Positions 1-5,416 of a stretch of 5,416 nucleotides of DNA are shown piece by piece (the first letter of the stretch is position 1; every line of letters starts with the position of its first letter). The stretch spans positions 1 to 5,416 of the forward strand of contig JAGBYV010000073.1 of assembly GCA_017628595.1 (NCBI GenBank), in the 5' to 3' direction. The position numbers were made by a program, and so were the translations under genes. The DNA is from Alistipes sp. (GTDB lineage Bacteria; Bacteroidota; Bacteroidia; Bacteroidales; Rikenellaceae). Below the pieces are notes generated by a model. The model did no database searches. It worked only from the letters and a program-made list of their open reading frames with translations, and had not been told where the DNA came from.

Positions 1-404
1 ACGTCGGTGATAATACCCATCTTGGTGTACTGGTCAGCCTTGATGCTGATAGTCATCTGTGCACGGTCAGCCTCGTTGAGCTGATCACGCTCTGCACCGA
101 TAAAGTCACCAATATCCTTTGCACTCTTGAATGAGTCGTTCAACTGAATTCGGGGAGCAGTACCATACTGTGCCTGCATGTGTGATGCGGGAACACCAAT
201 ATTGATAGTACTAACCAAACTCTTCTTCTCCAACTTTGCAACCTCAGTAGCCTGGGGCAACTTGTAACGTACCATAACCTCCTGCTCACGCATGGTGGTA
301 GACACCATGAAGAAGAACAAGATCATAAAGATAACGTCGGGAAGCGAAGCGGTTGAGATTGCGGGGACCTCTTTCTTGTCACCCGATTTTTTCATTACTG
401 CCAT
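1..404 (-). CDS. exbD: ExbD/TolR-family proton-motor protein (second copy), 3' end cut by window edge
   Basis: This is a partial reading frame that runs off the left edge, with 134 codons visible from the ATG at 402-404. The product begins MAVMKKSGDKKEV, followed by one transmembrane helix at about residues 22-37 (LPDVIFMILFFFMVSTT) and then a periplasmic domain. Asp23 at the start of the helix matches the single essential membrane Asp of ExbD/TolR (Asp25 in E. coli ExbD). A second in-frame ATG lies three codons in (393-395); I kept the first because there is ample room upstream and no overlap. The gap to the preceding exbD-like gene is 29 bp, so it should be co-transcribed. By family, ExbD sits inside an ExbB pentamer and couples proton flow to TonB-like energy transfer at the inner membrane. 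It differs clearly from its neighbour in helix sequence and is shorter before the folded domain, so the two are diverged paralogues, not a recent duplication. Confidence 0.9.
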   Translation of the reverse strand, partial: MAVMKKSGDKKEVPAISTASLPDVIFMILFFFMVSTTMREQEVMVRYKLPQATEVAKLEKKSLVSTINIGVPASHMQAQYGTAPRIQLNDSFKSAKDIGDFIGAERDQLNEADRAQMTISIKADQYTKMGIITD

Positions 405-433
405 AACTTTTCTTCTTTTATCTTTGTTATACG

Positions 434-1027
434 TTACTTCTTAGCACCCTGACGAGGCTCAGCCTCAGAGATCTTCAAAGGTACAGCCTTGGTAACAGCG
501 TTACGCTGGTCCTCGTTGAGCTCCTCGAATACGCTACCGAACTTATTCATGGCTACGTCGTCACGAACCTCGTTGAAGGCACGAGCCAACTCATTCTGTA
601 CCATGATATAAACCTCGTAGTTGGTATCACGTGTAGTCTGAAGTGAGATTACACCCTCGCTTACGGGGTATGTCCACTTAGAACCATCCTCCAACTCGAT
701 CTCGGTATCTTTCTTCTCGGGGAGTGTCTCATCATCGGCTGCGTTCACGATGAACTCCTTAGCCTTCTCCTTCAAGCCGCGAATATCCATTGACTCGTCG
801 CCGGCCATAATCTGACCTGCTGCATTAACGAATACCAACAATACGTTACGGTCCTTGATCTTCTGATCCTCAACCTTAACATCCTCGGGTGGCAGCGGCG
901 GAAGCACGCGTGACAGACCCTTGTCAGAGTTCATTGTAGTAGCAACGAGGAAGAATATAAGCAACAAGAAAGCGATATCGGCCTGAGAGTCGGCGCGAAC
1001 TTCCGGTGTTTTTCTATTATTTCCCAT
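434..1027 (-). CDS. exbD: ExbD/TolR-family proton-motor protein (first copy, long form)
   Basis: The product is 197 residues, longer than the roughly 140 of E. coli ExbD. A short basic cytoplasmic tail (residues 1-16) leads into one membrane helix at about 17-33 (DIAFLLLIFFLVATT), whose Asp17 corresponds to the conserved proton-pathway Asp of ExbD/TolR. A proline-rich linker follows (LPPLPPED, 42-49), then a periplasmic domain. Inside it, residues about 98-122 are acidic and charged and look like an insertion. The block at about 134-150 (DTNYEVYIMVQNELARA) resembles the strand-helix part of the ExbD fold, and the C-terminal 45 residues are an extra charged tail. It lies 13 bp after the small membrane protein gene and 29 bp before the second exbD. 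Its inferred role is a subunit of a proton-driven ExbB-ExbD motor in the inner membrane. Whether it serves TonB or a Tol-like partner cannot be read from here. Confidence 0.93.
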   Translation of the reverse strand: MGNNRKTPEVRADSQADIAFLLLIFFLVATTMNSDKGLSRVLPPLPPEDVKVEDQKIKDRNVLLVFVNAAGQIMAGDESMDIRGLKEKAKEFIVNAADDETLPEKKDTEIELEDGSKWTYPVSEGVISLQTTRDTNYEVYIMVQNELARAFNEVRDDVAMNKFGSVFEELNEDQRNAVTKAVPLKISEAEPRQGAKK

Positions 1028-1040
1028 TATACTACTTCAA

Positions 1041-1478
1041 TTATTTTAATGCGTCAGAAATTGCTGAATAGATTGCTGAAATGATAGCACCAGCGCCTGC
1101 TACATAAGCAACGAGGATACTTGCATCAGAGATTACTGTCTCACCACGCTCGAAAACACCCTGTGTCTCGAGGTTGATGATCTGGTAGTCGTGACCGTTA
1201 GCGATGAAGTAAGCACCTACGATGATTGCGATGATTGCTACGCCAGCAAACATTGTACCCTTAATGCCCTCAGGCTTCTGGATCAAATCCCAAATAGCTG
1301 AAAATACTGCGATGATGATAGCTGCGGCAGCGATAACGTAGCCCCACATAAGTGTGCTACCTACTGCTGAAGCATTCTCTACTGTTGGAACCTCAGGTGT
1401 GGTAAATACACACCAAAAGACCAAAGCCACAGATACAGCAATTAGGATGGGTGACAGATATTTAATCAATTTTCCCAT
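1041..1478 (-). CDS. Unrecognised small four-helix membrane protein inside the exb operon
   Basis: I do not recognise a named family. The 145-residue product has four hydrophobic stretches: about residues 8-26, 44-66, 74-93 and 115-140. The first three are rich in Ile, Val and Ala, and the last is Ala/Gly rich (LVAYVAGAGAIISAIYSAI). A short loop with TPEVPTVENAS lies between helices 1 and 2, and a polar loop of about 20 residues (NGHDYQIINLETQGVFERGE, 94-113) between helices 3 and 4. No catalytic motif is visible. The gene sits 25 bp after exbB and 13 bp before exbD, so it is almost certainly made together with the motor. From general knowledge, similar small hypothetical membrane proteins occur at this place in Bacteroidetes exb clusters, which would argue for a motor-associated role; that role is inference. 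Codon use is like that of its neighbours, with no sign of foreign origin. Confidence 0.88.
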   Translation of the reverse strand: MGKLIKYLSPILIAVSVALVFWCVFTTPEVPTVENASAVGSTLMWGYVIAAAAIIIAVFSAIWDLIQKPEGIKGTMFAGVAIIAIIVGAYFIANGHDYQIINLETQGVFERGETVISDASILVAYVAGAGAIISAIYSAISDALK

Positions 1479-1503
1479 TGTTAATTCTCTTTTAAGGTCT
1501 TAA

Positions 1504-2223
1504 TTATTTCTTAGAGTATGCAGTCATGATGTCAACCAAAGTGATTGAAGCATCCTCCATAGTATTCACCAAAGTGTCGATCTTAGCAACGATGTAGTTG
1601 TAGAACAACTGGAGAATAACAGCAGAGATAAGACCCATCAAAGTAGTCAAAAGAGCCACCTTAATACCACCTGCTACGATAGTAGGAGAAATATCACCAG
1701 CAGCCTGAATCTGGTCGAACGCACCGATCATACCAACAACGGTACCCATGAAACCCAACATAGGAGAAAGAGCGATGAACAAACCAATCCAAGAAAGACC
1801 TGACTCCAACTGACCTGTCTGAACTGAACCGTAAGAAACAACTGCCTTCTCAACAGCGTCCATACCCTGATCCATACGATCGAGACCCTGATAGTAGATA
1901 GAAGCAACGGGACCGCGAGTGTTGCGGCAAAGGTCCTTAGCAGCCTCAACGCCGTTGTTGTTCAAAGTCTCCTCGAACTTAGCCATGAACTTCTTAGTGT
2001 TGATGTTAGAGAATGCGAGGAAAAGCATACGCTCGATAGCGATAGCCAAACCGATTACCAAGCAAACCAACACGGGCATCATCCAGCCCCAACCACCCTC
2101 GAGGAACTTCTGCATCAAAATCTGGTGCATGGTCTCACCTGCGAGTTCAGTCTCTGCACCCTGAGCGAATGCGCTAACAGAGCCAAGTACGGCTACTGCC
2201 AAAAACATAAAATTCTTTTTCAT
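1504..2223 (-). CDS. exbB: ExbB/TolQ/MotA-family proton-channel protein
   Basis: The product is 239 residues. It starts with a signal-like segment (KKNFMFLAVAVLGSVSAFA, cleavage possible after Ala20), then has the three ExbB helices: about 47-69, 143-167 and 183-210. The hallmark ExbB/TolQ segment is present in helix 2 (LGFMGTVVGMIGAF, 156-169), with Thr161 matching the pore Thr of E. coli ExbB/TolQ. Helix 3 (GGIKVALLTTLMGL, 185-198) keeps the second pore Thr as Thr194. The Glu that E. coli ExbB has in this helix (Glu176) aligns with Val189. The cytoplasmic domain lies between helices 1 and 2. By family it forms the pentameric channel that surrounds ExbD helices. It is the first gene of the exb operon, preceded by a 294-bp intergenic region that probably holds its promoter. 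The start ATG (2221-2223) has an A/T-rich upstream stretch without a Shine-Dalgarno site, as is common in Bacteroidetes. Confidence 0.95.
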   Translation of the reverse strand: MKKNFMFLAVAVLGSVSAFAQGAETELAGETMHQILMQKFLEGGWGWMMPVLVCLVIGLAIAIERMLFLAFSNINTKKFMAKFEETLNNNGVEAAKDLCRNTRGPVASIYYQGLDRMDQGMDAVEKAVVSYGSVQTGQLESGLSWIGLFIALSPMLGFMGTVVGMIGAFDQIQAAGDISPTIVAGGIKVALLTTLMGLISAVILQLFYNYIVAKIDTLVNTMEDASITLVDIMTAYSKK

Positions 2224-2296
2224 AATTGTTTTAATAAATTTTAATTAGTGTTTTGTTACTTTTATTTTATAGTTTTATGTCGTTAAAAATTTCTTC

Positions 2297-2312
2297 AAAA
2301 AAATATTTTTTT
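2297..2312. repeat. Perfect 16-bp A/T palindrome upstream of exbB
   Basis: Seven A, then TA, then seven T reads the same on both strands, and the T run continues one base further to 2313. It lies 74-89 bp before the exbB start codon. It contains no GC pairs, so it is a poor RNA hairpin. A bent A-tract or a DNA-binding site is more likely than a terminator, but either use is inference. Confidence 0.5.
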
Positions 2313-2434
2313 TCGCCGTAACCCCTCCAAAAAGTCTCATTTCTGCCATTGCGGACTGCGTGAGCCCTCCTGTTTGCGCGCGCTTCTTCTGCTATCATAA
2401 CTGTTTGTAGGTTAGCGCGTTGCGCCGTCAATTC

Positions 2435-2452
2435 CCACCCCATAGAGGGCGG
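2435..2452 (-). other. Short GC-rich hairpin in the exbB leader
   Basis: On the minus strand CCGCCC (2447-2452) can pair with GGGTGG (2435-2440) around a six-base loop, giving five GC pairs and one G-U pair. There is no T run after it (GAATTGACGG follows), so it does not look like an intrinsic terminator. It could be a leader RNA structure or chance in a GC-rich stretch. Confidence 0.3.
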
Positions 2453-2482
2453 TGAAAGCGGTTTTGGTAGAGTTTACGGTTC

Positions 2483-2514
2483 GAAATATAAGAATTATTT
2501 TTTTTATATGCAAG
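2483..2514 (-). promoter_or_regulatory. Candidate Bacteroidetes-type promoter for the exb operon
   Basis: On the minus strand CTTG (2511-2514) is followed after 20 bases by TATATTTC (2483-2490). The Bacteroidetes housekeeping consensus is TTTG, about 19-21 bases, then TAnnTTTG. The spacing fits, and each element misses one consensus base. It starts just 3 bases past the asparaginase stop. Transcription would begin near 2475 and give a long leader. No better match was found closer to exbB; a TTTG pair at 2328-2331 and 2296-2299 has too long a spacer and lacks the TA. Confidence 0.27.
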
Positions 2515-2517
2515 TCC

Positions 2518-3576
2518 CTACAATGTAAATTCTCCTCTAAGAGGCTTCTTCATTAGGCGAATACTCTGCTCCAAATCGAGATTTTTTCCCAAAACGTACA
2601 TAAGTTTGGTGATTGCGGCCTCGGTTGTCATGTCGTGTGCCGAGATCACACCCACGCTTTGCAGGCGCTGGCCGGTCTCATAGAGCTGCATCTCCACCTT
2701 GCCATTGTCGCACTGCGTTACGTTGAGCACCATCACGCCGCGCTCGACCGTTTCGCGCATAAGATCGAGAAACCACTTGGCCGTAGGGGCATTTCCTGCG
2801 CCGTAGGTCTCGAGCACCACGCCACGCAGGCCCTCAACCGAAAGGATGGCACGCAGAGTGTATTCGCCGATACCCGGGAAGAGCTTTATGATGGCAACTC
2901 CCTCGCTTAGCATCGTTGCAATGCGTAGCGGCTCGTTGTTATGCTCGGGGCGGGCAATGGCGGCGGTGTTGTAGGTAATCTTCACGCCCACCTCGGCCAG
3001 CGATGGATAGTTGGGTGATGAGAATGCATCCAGCTCCTCGGCGCTGCTTTTGCGGGTGCGATTGCCACGGCACAGACGGCTGTGGAAGAGCAACGATACT
3101 TCGGGTACGGCGGGCTCATCTCCAATTTTTGCTGCAGCCACCTCGATGGCGGTGATAAGGTTCTCGCGACCGTCGGTGCGAAGCACTCCGATGGGTATCT
3201 GGCTACCCGTAAATACCACAGGCTTAGCGAGATTCTCCAGCATGAAGCTCAGTGCCGATGCCGTGTATGACATGGTGTCGGTACCATGCAGAATCACAAA
3301 ACCGTCGTAGGCTTCGTAGCGGTTGCGGATAACCTCGGCTATGGCGCACCAGTCCGATGGGCGGACATTCGACGAGTCGATGAGTTTGGGCATAGTGTGA
3401 ACGGCTATGTCGACATTCATGCGGCGCAGCGAGGGGAACTCGTCGTATATGCCGTGAAAGTCGAAGGGCACCAGAGCACCGGTCTGCTCGTCGGGGCGCA
3501 TGCCGATGGTGCCACCCGTATAAATAAGAAGTATGGATGCACGGGCATCCTCCGTCTTGCGGATAATCTGTTCCAT
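2518..3576 (-). CDS. ansA: Type I (cytoplasmic) L-asparaginase
   Basis: The product hydrolyses L-asparagine to aspartate and ammonia. It is 352 residues, near the usual 335-350 of the type I family, and has no signal peptide, so it should be cytoplasmic. The first signature YTGGTIGM (19-26) carries the expected nucleophile Thr20. The second signature HGTDTM (97-102) carries Thr99 and Asp100 of the second catalytic triad, and Lys176 in RTRKSSAEELDAF is the likely third member. IDSSNVRP (66-73) is the substrate-binding Ser segment, and LETYGAGNAP (255-264) is typical of the C-terminal domain. It begins 21 bp after the tatD stop, so the two are probably co-transcribed. The ATG at 3574-3576 fits because the conserved first strand begins about a dozen residues in, as in relatives. 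A homologous glutaminase or Glu-tRNA amidotransferase subunit D (GatD) is less likely, since no N-terminal GatD domain is present. Confidence 0.95.
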   Translation of the reverse strand: MEQIIRKTEDARASILLIYTGGTIGMRPDEQTGALVPFDFHGIYDEFPSLRRMNVDIAVHTMPKLIDSSNVRPSDWCAIAEVIRNRYEAYDGFVILHGTDTMSYTASALSFMLENLAKPVVFTGSQIPIGVLRTDGRENLITAIEVAAAKIGDEPAVPEVSLLFHSRLCRGNRTRKSSAEELDAFSSPNYPSLAEVGVKITYNTAAIARPEHNNEPLRIATMLSEGVAIIKLFPGIGEYTLRAILSVEGLRGVVLETYGAGNAPTAKWFLDLMRETVERGVMVLNVTQCDNGKVEMQLYETGQRLQSVGVISAHDMTTEAAITKLMYVLGKNLDLEQSIRLMKKPLRGEFTL

Positions 3577-3579
3577 CTT

Positions 3580-3596
3580 ACTTTATATATATAAGT
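3580..3596. repeat. Near-palindromic TA repeat between tatD and ansA
   Basis: ACTTTATATATATAAGT fills most of the 21-bp gap between the tatD stop and the ansA start. Removing one T makes it a perfect 16-bp palindrome. It is unpaired, AT-rich sequence just before the start codon, which could favour ribosome access. It could also be an internal promoter element, but no TTTG element is seen at the right distance. Confidence 0.35.
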
Positions 3597-3597
3597 A

Positions 3598-4416
3598 TTA
3601 TCTCTCTAAAAACATTCTGCGGGCATTCTCTGTCGTTGCGCGAGCCACCTCCTCGGCACTGATGCCTTTAATATCGGCCACCTTCTCGCATACGAATCTC
3701 ACGTATGATGACTCGTTGCGTTTGCCGCGATGCGGTACGGGTGTGAGATAGGGACAGTCGGTCTCCAGAATCACATCATCGAGCGACATATCCTGTACGG
3801 CCTCCGCCACCGTGCTCTTCTTGTAGGTCACCACGCCGCCAATGCCAAACAACCAGTCGCCGCTTGCCGCCAGGCGACGGTATGTCTCGGCACCCTCAGA
3901 GTAGGCGTGCAGCACTCCTCGCAGCCGTTGCCCATGGGTGCGGGCTCGCTCACCCTCTTGCTCCAGTATGTCGCACATATCATCCCATGCGGCTCGGGTG
4001 TGAATGGCTACGGGCAGGTTGCGCTCTGCGGCCCAGCGACACTGCGTGATGAAGGCCTCGCGCTGCTCGGCAACATAATCCTGACTCCAATAGTAATCCA
4101 GGCCTATCTCACCTACGGCGCAGAATTCAATACCCTGCGGTGGCGTGTCGAGATATTGCTCAACCTCGGCCAGCTCCTCCCTCCAGCGGGGATTCTCGTT
4201 TACTGACGTGGGGTGCAGACCCATCATCGGATAGCACATCCCGGGCTCGGATAGCGCAAGAGAGAACATCCGCTCATGGCTCTCGCTGTCGATAGCTGGC
4301 AGAAGCAGCGTGGTAACGCCCTCTTCGCGTGCTCGCGCAAGTGCCTCTGCACGATCCGAGTCGAACTCCTCGGCATAGAGGTGAGAATGGGTATCAATTA
4401 ATTGCATAATCTTCAT
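3598..4416 (-). CDS. tatD: TatD-family metal-dependent hydrolase / DNase
   Basis: The product is 272 residues, a normal length for this cytoplasmic TIM-barrel family of metal-dependent nucleases with reported 3'-5' exonuclease activity. All expected metal ligands are visible: His10 and His12 in DTHSHLY, Glu103 in VGEIGLDYYW, His139 in AIHTRAA, His170 in VLHAYSE and Asp220 in ETDCPYLTPVPHRGKRNE. GLHPT (66-70) is another family hallmark. The start is ambiguous between the ATG at 4414-4416 and one three codons in (4405-4407); the latter gives MQLIDTHSHLY, a common N-terminus in relatives. Either start overlaps the upstream M50 peptidase gene (by 23 or 14 bp), which points to translational coupling. 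The asparaginase gene follows after 21 bp. The biological substrate of most TatD proteins is unsettled; DNA repair or RNA processing are the usual suggestions. Confidence 0.95.
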   Translation of the reverse strand: MKIMQLIDTHSHLYAEEFDSDRAEALARAREEGVTTLLLPAIDSESHERMFSLALSEPGMCYPMMGLHPTSVNENPRWREELAEVEQYLDTPPQGIEFCAVGEIGLDYYWSQDYVAEQREAFITQCRWAAERNLPVAIHTRAAWDDMCDILEQEGERARTHGQRLRGVLHAYSEGAETYRRLAASGDWLFGIGGVVTYKKSTVAEAVQDMSLDDVILETDCPYLTPVPHRGKRNESSYVRFVCEKVADIKGISAEEVARATTENARRMFLER

Positions 4417-5416
4417 CGTTAAGGGTTTGGAGGTAGTCCATCAGCTCCATGCAACTGCGCTGCTCGCCCTTGGTGGGGTAGCGGCTGGACATCTTCTTGA
4501 ATTGCTGCAGAGCCTTTTCGGTGGCTGCCTTGTTGCGCTTTATGAACCGCTCGATTACATATACCGTAACGGCACGGCTCAACATATAGCGTGCATACGT
4601 ACGGGCATACTGCTCGGTCCTCTGATCCATGATGGCCTCAATCTCATAGCGCGGGCGGTGGAGTATGATGGCAGGAAGCAGAAGCTCGCAGGCGGTCTCC
4701 ATCTGGAGAAGCTCCAGCAGACGCGATCCGGCTGCACGCAGGCGCCGCAGGTCGGTATATGCCGCCTCGAAGTCAAAATTTTCAATCTCGCGCGAAGCAC
4801 GCATGCCTATGATTGTGGCGTACAGATAGTTGCCGACGTCGGCATCCTCGGATGCGTGGAACCACTCCTGAGGCATATCGCAGAAACGTATGCCGCGGGT
4901 ATATACGGCATTGGCTTTCAGTTGAATCCATAGCATGCGTCGGGCATCGATGTCGTGCCTTAGGGTGCGGATGTTGTCCCCATCGTTGGCCACGCCCCCT
5001 ATCTTCATGGGGATACCGTTGGTGATTGCGAGGTAAACACCCGTAAGTGCCATCATGGCCAGAATACAACTCATCACTACGCCCGCAACATGCAGACAGA
5101 GGATTACAATTGCCACGATGGCCGTTGCCATATTTGCAATCACGCCACCGGCAAGATACCATGCGTAGGGCATATTGTGGGCATCCTTCAGATGATCAAT
5201 GGCGGGCTCCATGAGGCATTGCCCACCCGTTCCCGCTATGCTGAAACGGCCAAACTGCCAGCCATCATCGTGACGCACGAGGATAATGTTAGCCACTCGG
5301 AACGACACCATGCGAAAACCTGTAGCCAGGCCGCATATGAGGTGCCCTGCTTCGTGGATTATTATCTGCACAAAGAAGGCCGCAACGCATATGAGCATGG
5401 CACTCATCCAGCAGAC
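4394..5416 (-). CDS. M50-type membrane zinc metallopeptidase with C-terminal helical domain, start probably beyond window
   Basis: Numbering is from the ATG at 5405-5407 (337 residues). HEAGH at 18-22 inside the first hydrophobic segment is the HExxH zinc site of M50 site-2-type proteases. NGIPMKIGGVANDGDN (130-145) supplies the second motif, with Asp142 as likely third zinc ligand. TGGQCLMEP (60-68) resembles a segment I recall from M50-like proteins of Bacteroidetes and Firmicutes. Further membrane helices lie at about 83-104 and 107-128. Residues 150-337 are soluble, mostly helical and charged, possibly TPR-like, and probably cytoplasmic. The frame stays open through V-C-W to the right edge, and only 17 residues precede HEAGH, so the true start may lie further upstream. 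The stop overlaps the tatD start. By family it would cleave membrane-embedded or membrane-proximal peptides; its substrate is unknown. It lacks a PDZ domain, so it is not RseP-like. Confidence 0.85.
   Translation of the reverse strand, partial: VCWMSAMLICVAAFFVQIIIHEAGHLICGLATGFRMVSFRVANIILVRHDDGWQFGRFSIAGTGGQCLMEPAIDHLKDAHNMPYAWYLAGGVIANMATAIVAIVILCLHVAGVVMSCILAMMALTGVYLAITNGIPMKIGGVANDGDNIRTLRHDIDARRMLWIQLKANAVYTRGIRFCDMPQEWFHASEDADVGNYLYATIIGMRASREIENFDFEAAYTDLRRLRAAGSRLLELLQMETACELLLPAIILHRPRYEIEAIMDQRTEQYARTYARYMLSRAVTVYVIERFIKRNKAATEKALQQFKKMSSRYPTKGEQRSCMELMDYLQTLNDEDYAIN

Larger units (their letters stand above)
2224..2517 (-). other. Intergenic region / probable exbB leader
   Basis: The 294 bp between the asparaginase stop and the exbB start hold no convincing gene. 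Reading toward exbB there is an AT-rich start (about 2462-2517), a GC-rich core (about 2320-2460) with several short inverted repeats and an alternating GCGCGCGC at 2376-2383, and then a very AT-rich stretch up to the start codon. The last stretch includes a perfect 16-bp palindrome of A and T runs at 2297-2312. No hairpin followed by a T run is seen after the asparaginase stop, so read-through into exbB is possible. If the candidate promoter at 2483-2514 is real, exbB would have a leader of roughly 250 nt. Confidence 0.6.

Noticed and set aside
2297..2313. A-run/T-run palindrome considered as a terminator
   Set aside because: The stem would consist only of A-U pairs and would be too weak, and it lies well inside the region leading to exbB.
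2275..2349. Minus-strand 24-codon frame (MAEMRLFGGVTAKK...) in the exbB upstream region, with an AGGAGG further upstream
   Set aside because: It is very short, half of it is encoded by A/T runs, and the AGGAGG is about 16 bases from the ATG, too far for normal use. A leader peptide cannot be excluded but is not supported.
2435..2452. Hairpin considered as a terminator for the asparaginase transcript
   Set aside because: No T run follows on the minus strand, so it does not fit an intrinsic terminator.
3286..3594. Plus-strand open frame of 102 codons opposite the asparaginase start region
   Set aside because: It is antisense to the asparaginase catalytic region and shows no motif of its own.
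3730..4206. 158-codon plus-strand open frame opposite tatD
   Set aside because: It is fully antisense to tatD, whose metal ligands are all intact, and no recognisable protein feature appears.
4427..4933. 168-codon plus-strand open frame opposite the M50 peptidase gene
   Set aside because: It lies wholly antisense to a gene with clear motifs, and its translation shows no domain or motif. GC-rich coding sequence often leaves such an open opposite frame.
4782..5162. 126-codon minus-strand open frame within the M50 peptidase gene
   Set aside because: It is a frame-shifted reading of the peptidase gene with a composition rich in Arg, Cys and His, typical of a shadow frame.

Overview
The window is a chromosomal stretch in which every supportable gene lies on the minus strand, so transcription runs from right to left. 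It most likely comes from a member of the Bacteroidales. The grounds are an exbB / small membrane protein / exbD / exbD cluster in the Bacteroidetes style, AT-rich start regions without clear Shine-Dalgarno sites, and a possible Bacteroidetes-type promoter (TTTG / TAnnTTTG). I cannot fix the genus from the sequence. There are no RNA genes, insertion sequences, CRISPR arrays or phage genes that I can see.

Right half, in transcription order. A membrane-embedded M50-type zinc metallopeptidase (HEAGH motif) is open at the right window edge. It overlaps a TatD-family metal-dependent hydrolase, which is followed after 21 bp by a type I cytoplasmic L-asparaginase (AnsA type). Overlap and tight spacing suggest one transcript. 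The three products have no evident shared pathway, so this looks like a housekeeping run rather than a dedicated system.

Centre. A 294-bp intergenic region (2224-2517) separates the asparaginase from exbB. It has AT-rich flanks around a GC-rich, partly self-complementary core. It holds one weak candidate promoter and no clear intrinsic terminator.

Left half, in transcription order. ExbB/TolQ-like proton-channel protein, an unrecognised 145-residue four-helix membrane protein, a long ExbD/TolR-like protein, and a second ExbD-like protein cut by the left edge. Gaps are 13-29 bp, so this is one operon. ExbB and ExbD form the proton-motive-force-driven motor that energises TonB-dependent outer-membrane transporters or a Tol-like envelope function. 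No TonB or TolA partner is visible here. The most interesting unknown is the small four-helix protein placed inside the motor operon. The window otherwise looks like ordinary core genome, and I see no strong case for a wholly new system.
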